Source of the DNA: Nyssa sinensis
Taxonomy: Eukaryota > Streptophyta > Magnoliopsida > Cornales > Nyssaceae
Assembly: GCA_008638375.1 (NCBI GenBank)
Contig: CM018043.1
Location: forward strand, 43,599,417 to 43,663,416
Reading direction: 5' to 3'
Length of the DNA: 64,000 nt
The notes beneath the pieces were generated by a model, which was not told where the DNA came from, ran no database searches, and saw only the letters and a list, made by a program, of their open reading frames with translations. Position 1 is the first letter of the stretch. Each line of letters begins with the position of its first letter. Both the position numbers and the translations under genes were made by a program. This document shows, piece after piece, positions 31,887-45,733 of the stretch.

Positions 31887-33774
31887 TAGGTTAGAATACT
31901 TAAGGACAATGCGAAGAGGTTTAGAGCCTTGGATTGTTTGGGCCACTAGGGATTGCATGTGATGTGTTTTTCTTGTTGCATTTGAGTCATATTATTGTGT
32001 ACCTATGTGTGCTTGGAAGTTGATATACTTAATATTTATTTTTATCCTTAAAGTGAATAATTTGATTTCATTCATTTGTGTGGTGGACCGTATATGTATA
32101 AATGGCCATGTCAACAACTATATGTATTGTATGTTTATATAAATAGTTGAATACAATATTTTATAATTTGATTAACCAAGTGTATACATAAGTACTTATG
32201 CACCTAAGGGTGAATGACATGTAAATGTGATGAACTCTATATTCGCGTAGGATGGGGAAAGAGAAACGTGCTAAAATATACGTGTAGGCGTATACGAGGT
32301 ATAAAGATAGAATGGAGATGATATACATCTAAGTGACTCAAACTATATAATATGTTAAATGTCAGAGTTTTTGTATCGTGCAAGTTATGTTAGTGTATTG
32401 GATTGGTTGGCTGTGATCTATTGAGATTGCATAGGAAGCTTGACTGTTGTGTGATTATATACGTAGTTATGAATATATGTGTTCGTAAAATTTTGAGATA
32501 GGTTATGTTCTTGCATGACTAGAAGATAGATTGTGTGCTTACTTATGTAACATATCATGGAATAAATTATATACTTTGTGGGCTTGTAGTATGATATGTA
32601 TCTCAATATGTGTATATGGATAGTTGTGGATATATTTAGAAATATATATTAATATTGGTATGATTGGATAATATGTTTGACTGTTGGTAGTTGTTTATTG
32701 ACTTAATAAACTTGCTAGGTGAGATACCCTATGTTTATTAATGGGATCACTTGTAATGATTGTAATACTATATACCGGATTGGTATCAGGTTTAATGTTA
32801 CAAGTGATGGAAGGGCCCCCATCACTTAGTAACAAAAGGAGTTATGATCCAGAAAGGACTATTACCTAGCTATATAAATAAGCGAAATGAAAAGGCTATA
32901 ATACGAATAAATAAAAACAATGGAAAGATTATAGAATATAAGGTAAAAGGGAAAGGATGCGAAGTTGTGAAAGGTTAACTAACTAGATGCTAAGAAATGC
33001 CATTAAACAATAAAGTGTAAAATGCATAGAGATGCGACATGAAAAACACACTCATTAAGAGAATATTAGGAAGATGGTGGATTTATGAATGGAGGATACA
33101 TAAGGGCACAAAATGTAAAGTAAAGAAGATATATATGATCATAACGAATAAAGCAAAAGGCAAAAAAATATAATTGAAAGAATTGTGAAATAAAATGACA
33201 ATGAAACACTGTAAATTGTGAACTTTATTTACACGAATATACTTTTATTGTTGCCCTTGGAGGTAAGTAATGATTGCTCATACACCTAGAACTTTGAGGC
33301 TTAGGAATTTCTCCAAAATTAATCCCTCTCATCGGGGGGCAATGATGGTAATTGTTCATAGTGTACATTTAAGATGATGAGATATTATATAAAGGATCCT
33401 AATATAACTTACTTATTACTTGTGTTTGGGGGTAGAGCAGATGAAGCTCATCCCAATTGGAGATAATGTCTGTTTAGGACCGTATTATTTGTATGGGTTT
33501 GGACAATAACCTTAGGAATGTTGTGCAATGGACCTCAGAGGTCCTTTCATCTACTGAACTTAAGTTAGCAGTTTAATCCTAGCTTGCTCGTATATAATCA
33601 CAATAAAATCTTAGTATAATCATGATGTAATGTGGTTGGAAAAAAATATAGGGTGGCTACATGGCTTGATGTAACCCAAATTTCGGGGAAGAAATTCCTA
33701 ATTGTAACGACTCAAAAATTTAGCCCAAAGACTAACAAAATTTCAAGAACGAAATTATTATAAGAGGTGGAGAA
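31887..33774 (+). mobile_element. Coding-free internal region between primer site and polypurine tract
   Basis: No frame with gag or pol similarity occurs in these 1.9 kb. It ends with GGTGGAGAA, a polypurine-like stretch directly before the LTR start TGTAATGACCCG at 33775. An earlier LTR-like start, TGTAACGACTC at about 33714, follows a similar phrase (TTTCGGGGAAGAAATTCC). The layout of primer site, no coding and polypurine tract is that of a non-autonomous derivative. The two ends may come from different elements, since 5' and 3' LTR sequences cannot be matched. Confidence 0.4.
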
Positions 33775-34806
33775 TGTAATGACCCGAAAAATTAAATAAG
33801 GGTAAACTAGTAAGTTGCCCAGCTATTTCAATGACTGGATATTTAATAGATTGAAAATAATTTAAATAAATGGAAAAACTGAATTGTTTATGTTCAATGA
33901 GGTAATACAAGACTAAAAGATAATTTTAAGGATTGTTTTCGGGATTGGTTTGAGTCTTGGGGCTACACTAGTCCAATGCGGAACACATATAAAAATTAGT
34001 AATTTAGAAAATGAATTTTAAGGAATAGAGTGTGTTTTTGGAATTAGCGCATCGAATATAGCTGGCCAGTCAATTTTGGTACGACTCTGAGACAATTAAC
34101 TGTTCGATGCATGTGCGTCATATTGGCCATATGGCACATAAGGGAGTGTGCCAAAGCTTCTCAAGGAAGCTAACCATTTGTGTAAAGGAAAATGAATGGG
34201 ACACATGTCAAAAATAGAGTGGTTATGAGTGGAGTGATTTGGTGTATGCTTGTGCATCCAAGACAAATGAGTTGGAAGTATAAAAGGAGAATAAAGGGGG
34301 GGGGAACCCCATTTTTAGCCATTCTCTCTCTCTCTCTCTCTCTACTTGAGAGGGAGAGCTCATCTCTCTGCATTTCATCTTCTTCTCTCTCTATATCTCA
34401 TTATTTTGTCTCCCAACTTGAAGATAAAACCTTGATCTCATTTTCTCTCTCTAAAATCTAGCCATAAGGAACCCTTATGAGAATAAAGATGTGAGAGTGT
34501 GTATGTATATGAGTGTATATATGTGTGTATTGGTAAGAGTTTCATCATGAAACCCCAAATCAAGCAAGGAAGAAGAAAAAGAAAAAGAAAAAGAGAAGAA
34601 TAAGGAAGAAAAAAGGAAGAAGGAAAGGAAGGAAGGGAGGGAGAAGACATTAAAAGCCCTAGTCTCCATTGATAAAACTTCAAGCTTCCTCTCTATACAA
34701 CTTTCTTTCTCTACAAGCTTCATGAGGTAGGGATTTTTTAGGCATTTCTAGAGTTTTGTTTTGATTAATCATAAAGATAGATGAGAATCTATGTATATAT
34801 GTGTGG

Positions 34807-34839
<33 letters not shown>

Positions 34840-35136
34840 TGTGTATTGACATGAATGTATGCATATATGTGTGGATATGCTTAATGAATGAAAAATATTG
34901 AAATTTGGAAACCCAAATTGGGTTTCCCCAAAAATGGTAAAGTGGATAAGGTTTGAAATGAATTGTTAAATTAGTGATTGTATTGGACTTGATCGAGTGA
35001 AATGAATAATTGCTAGTATACTATTAAATCTTTGGTTAGAGATGAGACTAATCACCTCAATGTGTGACTTCTGAAGTGACATAATGTACAATGAACTTCC
35101 TATACAGTTAAATAAGTTCTATAAGAGAACACAATT
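33775..35136 (+). mobile_element. Gypsy-type LTR, 5' part, interrupted by a reverse solo LTR
   Basis: It begins TGTAATGACCCGAAAAATT after a polypurine stretch. A promoter is visible: GTATAAAAGG at about 34278, followed by a G run, a CT microsatellite (34322-34343) and a purine-rich leader (34565-34645). It is interrupted at 35137 by a - strand LTR and probably resumes at 39163. Its 3' end was not identified. Confidence 0.5.
34278..34287 (+). promoter_or_regulatory. TATA box of LTR at 33775
   Basis: GTATAAAAGG lies about 500 bp into the LTR and about 45 bp upstream of a CT-repeat leader. This is the arrangement expected for the U3/R boundary. Confidence 0.5.
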
Positions 35137-37566
35137 TGTCCACGACCCTGAAATCCACCCTTTGCGGATCTCGAGTCGCGACCGCCGCCCTTCATCTCGA
35201 GGGCCTCAGGACAAGGTTCGCATACGCAGCGGTATCGAATAGATGTGCGTCACATGGTTGCGAAAGCGTGAAAAAAAAACTTTTTTCTTTCTTTTCTCAT
35301 TTTAAAATTTGCACATCTGTCCAGTACTGCCGCTCTTCACATTGTGGTATACATGATCATACATTCAGAGCATAACAAAACTTAAAGGACTTTATAATTA
35401 CAATCATAATTCAGTTGCCCCGTGGGGCTTAATACATATCAGTGTACCTACTTTACTAATACAAAAGTTAATACTTAAAGTTCATAGCACTTAACAAAAG
35501 AACTACTTAAACATTCCTTCCAAAAAAACTGGCTAGACTTATCGTCATCATCCTCAAATCAGTACTGCTGTCAATCACCTTGAAAGGGGAGATGGATAAA
35601 AATCCGGGTAAGCTAATCTAAGCTTGTGAGTAATTCCTGTACTTGTCATAGGGTTTTCAATTGGTAATGGTTTAGCACATGAGAGTTTATAAAATACATA
35701 CTACCAATTGCTCATAAGTTTAGAATACAGAGTATATGCATTCTTAAAACAGATAGCTTTGAAAACATGTAAAGTATTCAAGCTAAACACAGATTTCTTC
35801 AAGTAGAGTTTATGAACTTCAAAACACATAAATATGCATAATAGAAATGGGGGTGAAAACCTGCTTCCATTTCCAAAATCATTTGTCATCTTTTCTCTTT
35901 GATTAGATGGAATCTATTTCGAACCAGACTCCCATTTTACTGCCAATACTGTTGATCTCATTTGCCTGGGGGATTAGATCCTGCTGCCGGGCATTTGTCA
36001 TAGTTGAATCTCGAAAGATTTCAACATCACATGCGGTACTTAAGTACTATTTATCTTGTAAAACATTTATCACATGGCTTCTTCAATAGACATTTTCATG
36101 AGTATTTAAAACATGAAATGTATAACTTCTACAATAGAACTTCAAATACTTGTAATAATCAAATTTAGAATATTTAAAGAGATTTTCATTTCACCCCGGC
36201 ATGCTAAGCATTCCCAAGAAAAGAGCTGAACATAAAAACATTTAACAAGCATGTCGTAACAGAACAATTTAAAACAGGAATTGTAATAAAACTGAATTTG
36301 ATATTCAAATGCTTCACATAACTTAAACTTTAAAACTTCTTCAAATATATGGAGTTAAAGTCTCCACTTTCAAACACAGGGTTACTCACCTTGGTCCTTA
36401 GGGTCAGTGCTAATAATACGCTTTCCCACTTCCTCTGTAGTTCCTAAGAACAATTCATATATAATGTCATTAACTTCACATCACTACAATATCACTTACT
36501 GATGCTTCCTAACTTATGCTTAGATCATATTTAATCCTAATCGGTTTACGAATATTCTATAAATTTCATATATACTTAATTCGACTCATACTCTTAGCCT
36601 ACGACACAATTTAATGTGTTAGGAATTTATTTCAATTTATACTCTTCTGGTAGCTCCATTAACTTTAAATTAAATTTAATTACTTCCCATGTTTACGTGT
36701 CGTGTCTTTCCGTATTTCATTTCAATATACGTGCCTTAGTTTTGTACTTCGGCAGTGTTTTAGATTTATAGTCACCTGACTGATGTTATTCATCAAATTT
36801 TATGTCTTTTTATTTTAGACACTTCTTTTGGGTGAATAGACTCTACCATTGAGTCCGAAACGTCGAAGGAAGTAAATTTAAACTTTCTCGGCTTTTAATT
36901 CGACTTCGGTCATGTTAGGGGAAATTTGGTAATTTATGCCTTAACATGTCTAAATTTCTCAGAGTCTCCTCTCGTAAAACGGACCCCACCATTAGGTTCA
37001 AGATGTCCAAAATAGTCAAAATACACTATTCGTTTATTTTATTTGGACTTCGTTTAACTATTTATAATGTAGGGGCATTTTGGTCATTTTTGCATTTTCA
37101 CGGGTCTTTAACTTTTTGGGACCTCGTCTCATGTCGTTGGACCTCACCATTAGACTCAGGAGGTCCAAGATAGTAAGAATACATATATAACTTATCTTGT
37201 TTGGACATCGGGCATTTTTTGACTATTTAATTTAATTAAATAATTTTAATTAAATTAAATCTATTTAATATGATATATATACATTTTATTTGCATAGAAT
37301 AACCGGATAAAATGGGTGGCACGCTGGCCAGCGTGTCACCTCCCTCCCAATAGATACTGCCTTCGAGTCCTATTAGGTACAAAATGCACCTTTTTATTTT
37401 TTTATTTTATTTAGTATATAATATATATATATATATATATGTTGCCCCATATGTGACACATGCGAGCATGTGGACGAGTGGTAAGAGAGGTTGGTTTAGG
37501 CGCGCGGGTTAGGAGTTCGAACGCCACCGATAGCAAATTTTCTCCTTCTTCTTTTAAAACTTAACA

Positions 37567-37598
<32 letters not shown>

Positions 37599-38885
37599 CG
37601 TATCAGGCCCCCGAAACGGCGTCATTAGATTAATGCGGTGGCACTACCGCAAGCCTCCACGTGTCTGAGTTGACTCATTTTGGGTTTTTAAAACCGAGTT
37701 GACTCACTGTCACCTTCCTCGTTCGACCCCTACTGTTGCCCTAATTTCGAAGCTTGAAAGCTTCAATTTCGTGCGTTTTGGTTCCATAAATCCTTACTAT
37801 TTTCAAACAGAAATGTTCCCCTAACACTAAGTATCATTTTGGCATTCATTTTAGGGATTAAACAAGCCTAACGAGTTTGGGCAGAGGGTTGATAACCTAA
37901 CCTGCAACTCATCCGTATATGCTCATCTCTGAACCAAAATCGATGGGATTTGTTTTGTCGTGATCCCCTAATCATAAGGTTTCAGTTTTCATTCATAAAA
38001 GTGGTTTTAATCTCACGTTTATGAGATTGGTCTTGGGAACCCGTACCTGCAACTCGATTTTTGAGAGTCATTTCTTAAGGTTGTTGATCGCGGTCCTAGG
38101 TTTTCATGACCCTCATGACTTCTTCTTGAAGCCTCGACACACCAATCTTGGTTTAGCTACCATGGGTTCAGACCTGCTTCAAGCAAGGTCTTCAATGGCG
38201 GTTGTTTGTGGGTTGGGTGTTTTTAACAGTTTTTAAGCTCAAATTTCATGCTTGAACGAGTCTAATCATAATCTAAACATCATATATACATAATACAGTC
38301 AAATTTACTTACATATATGCAAGTTATTTTAGAGAGAGAAAAATACGAATTTAGGCATTTTCTCATCTTTTTCACTGTTTTTCTCCTTCTTCTTGCTCTA
38401 AATCTCTTCGTAGCCTCTTGGTTCTCCTTGCTTGATAATGGGCAAGCATGCAATGCATGAATTTTCCCTTATACTTGATTCCACCGACCCTTTTCTCTCT
38501 TATCAATCTCTCTCTCTCTCTCTCTCTCTACACGACTCAACCCTACTCTAGCCTCTATTTTCAGCCTCTCTTCCCATCTCATAAATTTTGCTTTTCTCCT
38601 TTTCAGTTTGCATTTAAAGTTTGGTTGAGATTTTGTGCATATATATACATATTATACTAACACACACACTAACTCACTCACTTACACGCACATACTAGCA
38701 CACACACTAGCTGCAGTCTCCCTTCCTATCACCCCTCTCAAATCAGCCCACTTGTGGTTGTATTTATGTATGCATGTATAAGCACCTTTTTACATGCCTT
38801 GTATATACATATATATATATATACATACATACATACATATACACACCATGTATACCCACACACTTAACATCACACTTAAGGATTT

Positions 38886-38917
<32 letters not shown>

Positions 38918-39157
38918 TTTAATTTATTTATATTCATACATGCATACATACTTGATCACATATATATACATACAATACATCTCCCATGTAAGTGTAATGT
39001 GTGCTACAATATTCAATTATAATTAAATATAAATATTTCATATATTTAATTATTTAATTAATTAATTATTTTCTTGAGTGTAAAAATTTTTACACTAATT
39101 TTTCTTAACCTTGTAATACGTGCCCTATGACTCGATATTTTGGGTCGAGGTATTATA
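35137..39157 (-). mobile_element. Gypsy solo LTR, reverse orientation (4.0 kb)
   Basis: On the - strand it starts TATAATACCTCGACCC (TG decayed to TA) at 39157 and ends GGGTGGATTTCAGGGTCGTGGACA at 35137, with a GCGACTCGAGATCCGC word just before, like the other large LTRs. CAATT precedes (35132-35136) and AAATT follows (39158-39162), a target duplication with one change. It has a CT/GA leader (38506-38529), TA tracts, three GGTCC repeat units in reverse (36845-37160) and a tRNA-like module (37471-37525). No pol is present. Confidence 0.75.
37471..37525 (+). other. tRNA-like module, antisense to its LTR
   Basis: TGGACGAGTGGTAAGAG (from 37471) resembles the D-arm of plant tRNA-Leu or tRNA-Ser, and GTTCGAACGCC (37515-37525) resembles box B. 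The strand is opposite to the LTR, as in the other modules. No acceptor stem is evident. Confidence 0.5.
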
Positions 39158-40866
39158 AAATTTGTTAAAATCGAATGGCGACTAGGAAGAAACGTAATAT
39201 AATGATAAACCGAATATGATAATAGGCATAAAAAACTAGACACTTGAACAACCTTCTTGTGCAAAGGTAAGGGAAACCAAAATAATGATTATAAATTAAC
39301 AAGTCGTAAAACTTTGATATTTGAATTGTTCAAAATGATGTGGAAAGTTCAAAGTGAACCAAATATGATATTACAGTCAAAAATACTTTCAAAAAGGTAG
39401 TTTTTCATATGAAAAATTGGTAAATGGGGTAAAAGACTGCCCTAAGAATCTTTAATAAGTCTACCAAGACTTAAAGAAGAAATGAACTGAATATGCTTAC
39501 TATACGTTAACCCATTAAGAAATGCGAGATCAAAATCTATGAAAGGCTCAATTGTGAACAAGAAATAAAGAGGTATTCGTACCAACAAATAATTTGAAAG
39601 GAATGGAGGAACTAATTTTTTCAACCTATCTAATTCATAAAAAGATGAATGCATACAAATTCGAAAACAAAAGCAGGTGTGCCAATGAAATAGTACAAAA
39701 TGAAACGAAAAGGGATTGATAATCTTCAACTTGAGTAACCCTTAGAAATGGGCACGTGATCGAGAATCACAAATGAATATTATGAATAAATCTAAAGCTA
39801 CCCCTGCATGGAAAAAATATTGTTATACAAAGAGCACATGAGTAAACCATCCTTACATGAATTGAAGGATGCTCATGAACAGAAAAAAGAAATATAACGC
39901 TGAAAATACCAAAGGAAAATATGATAATTGTCATAATAAAATAAAGTCTAATAGACAAAAAGAGACTTAAACGGGTGACATTGCAAAGCACGCAACTGAA
40001 CAAGTATAGTGAATCCACTGGAGGATTGCGACAAAAAAAAGGGAGAAGAAATTGAAAAAAAAGTGTCCAGAAAGGAAAGAAGCTGTGTATAAGCTTCAGG
40101 CAGGTGAAAATCCAAACCTTTCCTTCCATATCATTATTCTAAGCCTCCATGTGAATTCAAGTGAAATTGTGTAAATCAATTAAGGACTCTATCCTGAGTA
40201 AAGACTAAAGTATTTGAATGAGAAATTCGGTACTCTCCAAACAATGGAAGTGGTGTAGTCTAGTTACATCGTTGACTTCCTATGACCACTACCAAAATAA
40301 CCAATAGAAAAGAAATGATCAAGGTACTAAATACCTTTACCTAGCACATGATGCACCATACGACGCCAACAGAAGTTGGGAAACCATTAACGGTAATCTA
40401 ATCATGACTTAGTACCAATTGAGATTAATATGACGACTAGACGTGAGACTAGTCAAAATACTAGTAATAGTGAGAAATAGTCAAGCAATTAAAAGATAAC
40501 TCAGAGTGAGTAATAAAAGTATAATGGACCCATAACCATAGGGTATAAGAACTAAAGAAATAAGCACTGAAATTTTAATACGAGAATTTAGAAACTTTGA
40601 CTTTTGAGTTTTGAGGAAGTTAAAAGTCAAACCTGTGACTTTCAAGATTCATATTGAACTAAAGCAAAGAAGAGTACGATAGAATTGTGAACCTTGTGTG
40701 AAAATTCTTCTTATTTGAAGATATAGTATCCATAATGCCAATGATAAGTCTAAAAGACAGATTAAAAGGGAAACTATGATAATGAAATTAGCGTGAAAAG
40801 AGAATAGAGCTTTCTAAATATAAATGTCTGAGTTTTGAGGACAAAACTCATTTTAAGGGGGTAGGA
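39158..40866 (+). other. Decayed stretch ending in a gypsy polypurine tract
   Basis: No intact frame is present. The last 50 bp (TGAGTTTTGAGGACAAAACTC, then AAGGGGGTAGGA) copy the phrase and polypurine tract before the LTR at 15625, so the right part should be the end of a gypsy element. The DNA just before (about 40720-40810) aligns weakly with the chromodomain coding region, beyond safe recognition. The left part may be the continuation of the LTR begun at 33775. Confidence 0.4.
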
Positions 40867-41601
40867 TGTAACACCCCGACCCTAATTAAGCAAACCAATT
40901 AACGATAATGATAATTATCATAAGTTAACTTGCTTAATAACCATGGGTAACACTAGTTATGACTAGTGACCCGTAAATACAGGAAGCAAAAGTATAAATG
41001 ATGAAAATAATTAATTCTAAATTAGAGACGACCGGTGTGAGAATACAATTTAATGCTAAGAGTCATGTTTGATAGAAGTTACGACTAGTGTTAATCGATG
41101 ATTAAAACACAAGTGAATGTAAAAAATTAGTACACGAAGTGCACTTGAGCAAGTTTAGCATACCTGCACGAAAGGAGCAGTGTTTAATCGGGATTACTCT
41201 AATAATTATAATGGATTATTAGAATAATTAAAATACAATTAAATACATTAAGACAAGACAATGAAAGTTATGAGAACTTGATAAGATTTCGATTTATGAA
41301 ATTGACACATGAAAAGAATAAATAAGTGATACAAGTACATGAGGGAGAAATAAAATTAATCAACAATTTTTCGATAAGAATAACATGTTTTTCGTATAAA
41401 CCAAACACGATGGAATGTATCAAAAATAAAATAAATGGCATATAAATGAAGTATACAAGAATAAAAAATATTGCGGGAATACCAAGATATTTTACTACAA
41501 TTGAAACGCAACTTAAAAAATTTAAGAAACACACTCAAAATGCCAAACAAGGCATAAAAAGATAAAAAGAGAGAAAATAAGGCCAAAAGTGTGGGCCTCA
41601 A

Positions 41602-41666
41602 GACTTGAACCCAAGACCAAAAAATGACGGAGAAACTTATACAAAAAATAATAGCCAACTTGGCTA
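41602..41666 (-). other. Antisense tRNA-like module in LTR 40867
   Basis: On the - strand, TAGCCAAGTTGG (complement of 41655-41666) is a perfect box A. GGTTCAAGTC (complement of 41602-41611) matches box B except at its last position. It lies about 735 bp into the LTR, upstream of the TA tracts. Confidence 0.6.
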
Positions 41667-41693
41667 CATCACTTTTGTGCTATATATCCCACA

Positions 41694-41728
<35 letters not shown>

Positions 41729-41831
41729 CTATATAAAATTTTCAAGTTTGCATGCTCAAGGGCTGAGGTGTCAACCCATCATTGGGCCTTCACATGGACC
41801 AATCAGATTTCATGAAAATTAAATATATATA

Positions 41832-41865
<34 letters not shown>

Positions 41866-43264
41866 GTGTTGTATATATATACATATATATTATAAGTATA
41901 TTATAAAAGAAAAGAAAAATAAAAACAGACCAAAGTGTGTCCTTGTGTGCATGTGTATGGGGTAGAGAGAGAGAGAATGTCGAGAGAAAAAGAGAGAGAC
42001 CTGTTGAGAGAGGAAGTGAAGAAGAAGAAAAAGAAAGAAGAAGAAACTAGAAGCAAGATGGAAGAAAGAGAAGCGATAGAGAGAGAAGAAAACTAAGAGA
42101 GAGAGACAGAGAGAGAGAGAGAGAGGTAACTTCTCTTTTAAGAAATTATTTTTTTGGGTGTAGCTTCTGTTTTTTGAACTTATGTATGTATGCATGTGTT
42201 TTATGTTATAGAGGAAAGAAAATAAAAGAAAAATGAGAAGGTTTGAGCTAAGAAAGCCTTAAGAACCCTAAGACCCGAATTGTTGAAAAACTAAGTTTTT
42301 GATCTAGTTCGAATAAAGCTTGAAACTAACTACATAGCTCAAAAGAGCATTAAAATTGGAACATGCAGCAACTTAAATCATCACAAAAGGTTAAGGAACC
42401 AAAGAGAAAATTAGAATTTCAGTTTAGAGAGAAAGAAATTGAATAGACGTATTGAGCTTGTTTAGTTGTGTTATAGGAACGGGAAAATATTCCCTGTAGT
42501 TCTAGAAACACGTGGGAGAAAATTGGGAGCAAAATAAGTAGCAGAATTCCACGAAATAGAAAATTTGTGAGTCGTCGAAAAAACGACCCTTGCCGGAGTA
42601 GCCATTATGAATGGCTGTTTGACGGCTAAGGGTTGACCCAAATCGAATTTAAACACTAAAAATGGAATCCTCATTAAAATTGGGTTCGAATCACATTGAA
42701 AAGTAGTCAGGAATTCAACCGGCGACGATCGCCGGAGCCGGAGAAGGCCACCGAAACCCTCGTCGGAGTAATGGGGAAGAAGAACAGTAGTGGGTCGAGT
42801 CTTGGGTCAGATTCGGGTCGGGCCCCGACTGAATTATAAAATGGTTTGAAACACTTGATAAAAACATCGTCGTTTTGGCTTAAAAGAATTAAAAAATAAA
42901 AGAAAGGGGTAGGGTTGACGTCATGATGACGTTAGTATGATGCATTGAACCGGATGAACCGGTTGGTTCAACATTGTTTTGAACCGGTTGGTTCAACACT
43001 GTTTTGAACCGGTTCATTTGGAACCCAATTAAACCAATGGGTTTATTTAAATAGTTTCTAAAATTATAGTTAGACCCCCAGAATTTTCTGTTAATTATAA
43101 AATGACCCCAACAATTTTTGTTAATTATGAAATAGCCCAAAAAATTAATTAAATATTAATTTTAAATCTCTTTAATTATATGAGAAATTACCAAAATACC
43201 CTTAGGCCAAAAATAGGCCAATTGAAATAAAAGAATAGTGCACCCTAATATTTTTGGGTGTTTC

Positions 43265-43730
43265 GGACTTGACAGCGGAGCTTGATTTGTGAAATTAAAT
43301 TCTGAAAAATATGAACGGACAAATTGGAATAATTCCAAATACATCCTAATGGTTAGTTAAGTGATCAATTGAACCCCGATGACTGTATAAATACGTAACT
43401 CAATACTTTGGGACATTCTGGACCCAATGACGGATCCGTTTTGTGAAATGAAGTCCCGAAAATATAAACACATGAAATGTCAAAATTACCATTTTACTCT
43501 TAGTAATCCAAAAGCCAGTTAAATGTTAGAGGTGACATATTCTGACTTTCCTAGATGTCCTGGACTCAACGGTGAAGTCCGTTTTTGCAAACAAAGTACC
43601 AAAAAATATGACATGTGAAAATATAAAATTACAAAAATGCCCCTAGGCTTAATATAAGTCACATAAATGCGAATTATGATCCCAAAAAGCCTAAATTAAT
43701 TATATTTGATATTCCAGACTTGACGATGAC
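43265..43730. repeat. 142-155-bp units in LTR 40867
   Basis: The words GGACTTGACAGCGG, GGACCCAATGACGGATCC, GGACTCAACGGTGAAGTCC and AGACTTGACGATGACGTC start at about 43265, 43420, 43562 and 43717. The clearer ones are followed by CGAAAA(A)TAT and TTACC words. It is the same unit as at 19327. Confidence 0.6.
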
Positions 43731-45733
43731 GTCTTTTTGAGAAAAATAAGACTCGGTAACAAATTAAAAATGACAGATATGTCCTTAAGACTTAATAAAG
43801 TTACTAGAAGTATAAAAATAAAATTAATAAGTCCACATAAATGTTATAAGGACCGAATAGACTCAAAATGGAGTCCAAGCACGTAACTCGTGCATAAAAA
43901 ATATGAGACATTAAAAAGTGTAAATTACCAATTTGCCCTTGAAGGGCCAAATAAGTTATAATGCATCAGGGAGCCCTAAATAGGGAATTTGAAGACCCTT
44001 AATTGAATAGACTAAGTTCAAAAGAATTTAAAATAATGAATAAAAAAGTTTGGAATTAGAATGAATACTAATTCATTATGCCATGTATTTTTTATCCATG
44101 ATCATAGGATCACCCAAACGATGAAAAATGAAAAGAAAGCTATGGGATAACTATTATGGTACCCGCATAGGAATGCAATGCTAAGAACTCAATGTAAGTA
44201 AATCCGAACTCTAATATGTGGTATTTCCTTAGCCATGTCACAATTATATTTCCTTGATGCTGGCAATTTGTACGCTTAGACATACTTGACATTTATTGAT
44301 TCCATAATTTGATACTTGTTCTACCTTGTCGTTATGTTGAGAATTCGATTGCCAATATCTTGATGTGATTGTTTGTACATTTTTATACCTTTGATTTGAA
44401 TATTGGAACAACTGATATGTTTTTCACTATTGAGAATTTAATATTCCACATATATGTACATTCCTTGTGGAATTCTACTGATCATGATATTATTATGAGT
44501 GCCGAGAGTTGTGTCTATCGGAACGTCCATCTTGATTCTATAGATGTTGATGTGGACTTATAGGTCGGTGATTAGGAATAATGCCCAACACTTAGTCTAT
44601 GGAGAACATGATATATGATAAAGAGCTCTAGTGCTATTCAGGAACCCGATTGAGAGGTGAACCTGAATGAATGCTTTTAAGGGTAGCCGGGCCCTTTTGA
44701 TTGCTACCATCTATTTTGTTAGTATCTCATATCTTTTATTGGATCATAATCTGATGATGTACTCTTTGGTTGTTGATACGCTTTGCAAGCCTATCATTGG
44801 ATTCAATTTGACATCTTGTGATATCTTATGATATTTGGTAGCTGATTGTTATATAGGCCGAATCCCTATTATTGACTTGATAAATTGTTTACATCACTTT
44901 GTTCAAACTGCTTTAGGATATGCCTTTTGGACCACGGGTCATCTTTGGTGAATCGTTTTCCTTGTGACTGGCTATTGGTACATATATCCTTTCGCTTGCT
45001 ATTTGATTGTATTCTATTACCTAAACTAACCCTATCCAATAGTAGAGCGGGAGAATTTACTTACTGAGCTAAGTTAGCTCACTCCATATATATAACATTT
45101 TTTTAGGTGGCATTATATGAGAGGAAACGCAGTGATGCTACTAATGGAGCTAGTGATGAGCTTGTGGGCTATGTTGGTGATGTATAAACTCCAAGTCATA
45201 ATTTGAACATATATTCTATAAGGTTGATCATAATGTTAGGTATTGTAATATTGTATCATTAGTAATGATGCTAAACTTGAATGGTGATTCATGATAATCC
45301 AAATTGCACTTGGAGATATTCTGATTGATGGTTGTTAGAGTTTGATTTGTTATCAGATGAGTTTCATTGGTGTAGCTTCCGCATTTAATGATTCAATGAA
45401 AAAAAAGAAGATTATCACTCTTGTGCAATTCATTTGATTTTGTACGGCCTGTTCGAGTGGTAGTATCGGTTGTTGCTCCTAATCCACGTAGGATAGGTTT
45501 CGGGTCGCGACGACTTTCATTTTCCTTATTTTGGGTTTTGGGTTTTTAGTGGCGTAGGATTAGATTGATCATTAGTCATAAGCCTTTACTATTGAAGATG
45601 ATCATCTAATAACTAACCTCAAATGACTTTTTCAAAACAAAACATTATCATACCTTAAGTTTTGAAATATCAAAAGGTTTTGATAAAAATATACTAAAAA
45701 AATAAGCTAAGAAGACACTCACTGTCCAAACAA

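Larger units (their letters stand above)
40867..45513 (+). mobile_element. Gypsy 3' LTR (4.6 kb)
   Basis: It starts TGTAACACCCCGACCC right after a polypurine tract and ends near CGTAGGATAGGTTTCGGGTCGCGACGA, a changed form of the usual GTCGTGACA end. It includes an antisense tRNA-like module (41602-41666), long TA tracts (41698-41860), a GA leader (41960-42126), repeat units near 43265, 43420, 43562 and 43717, and near the end ACTTACTGAGCTAAGTTAGC. On the right it abuts mid-LTR copia sequence, so it inserted into, or recombined with, a copia LTR. Confidence 0.75.
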
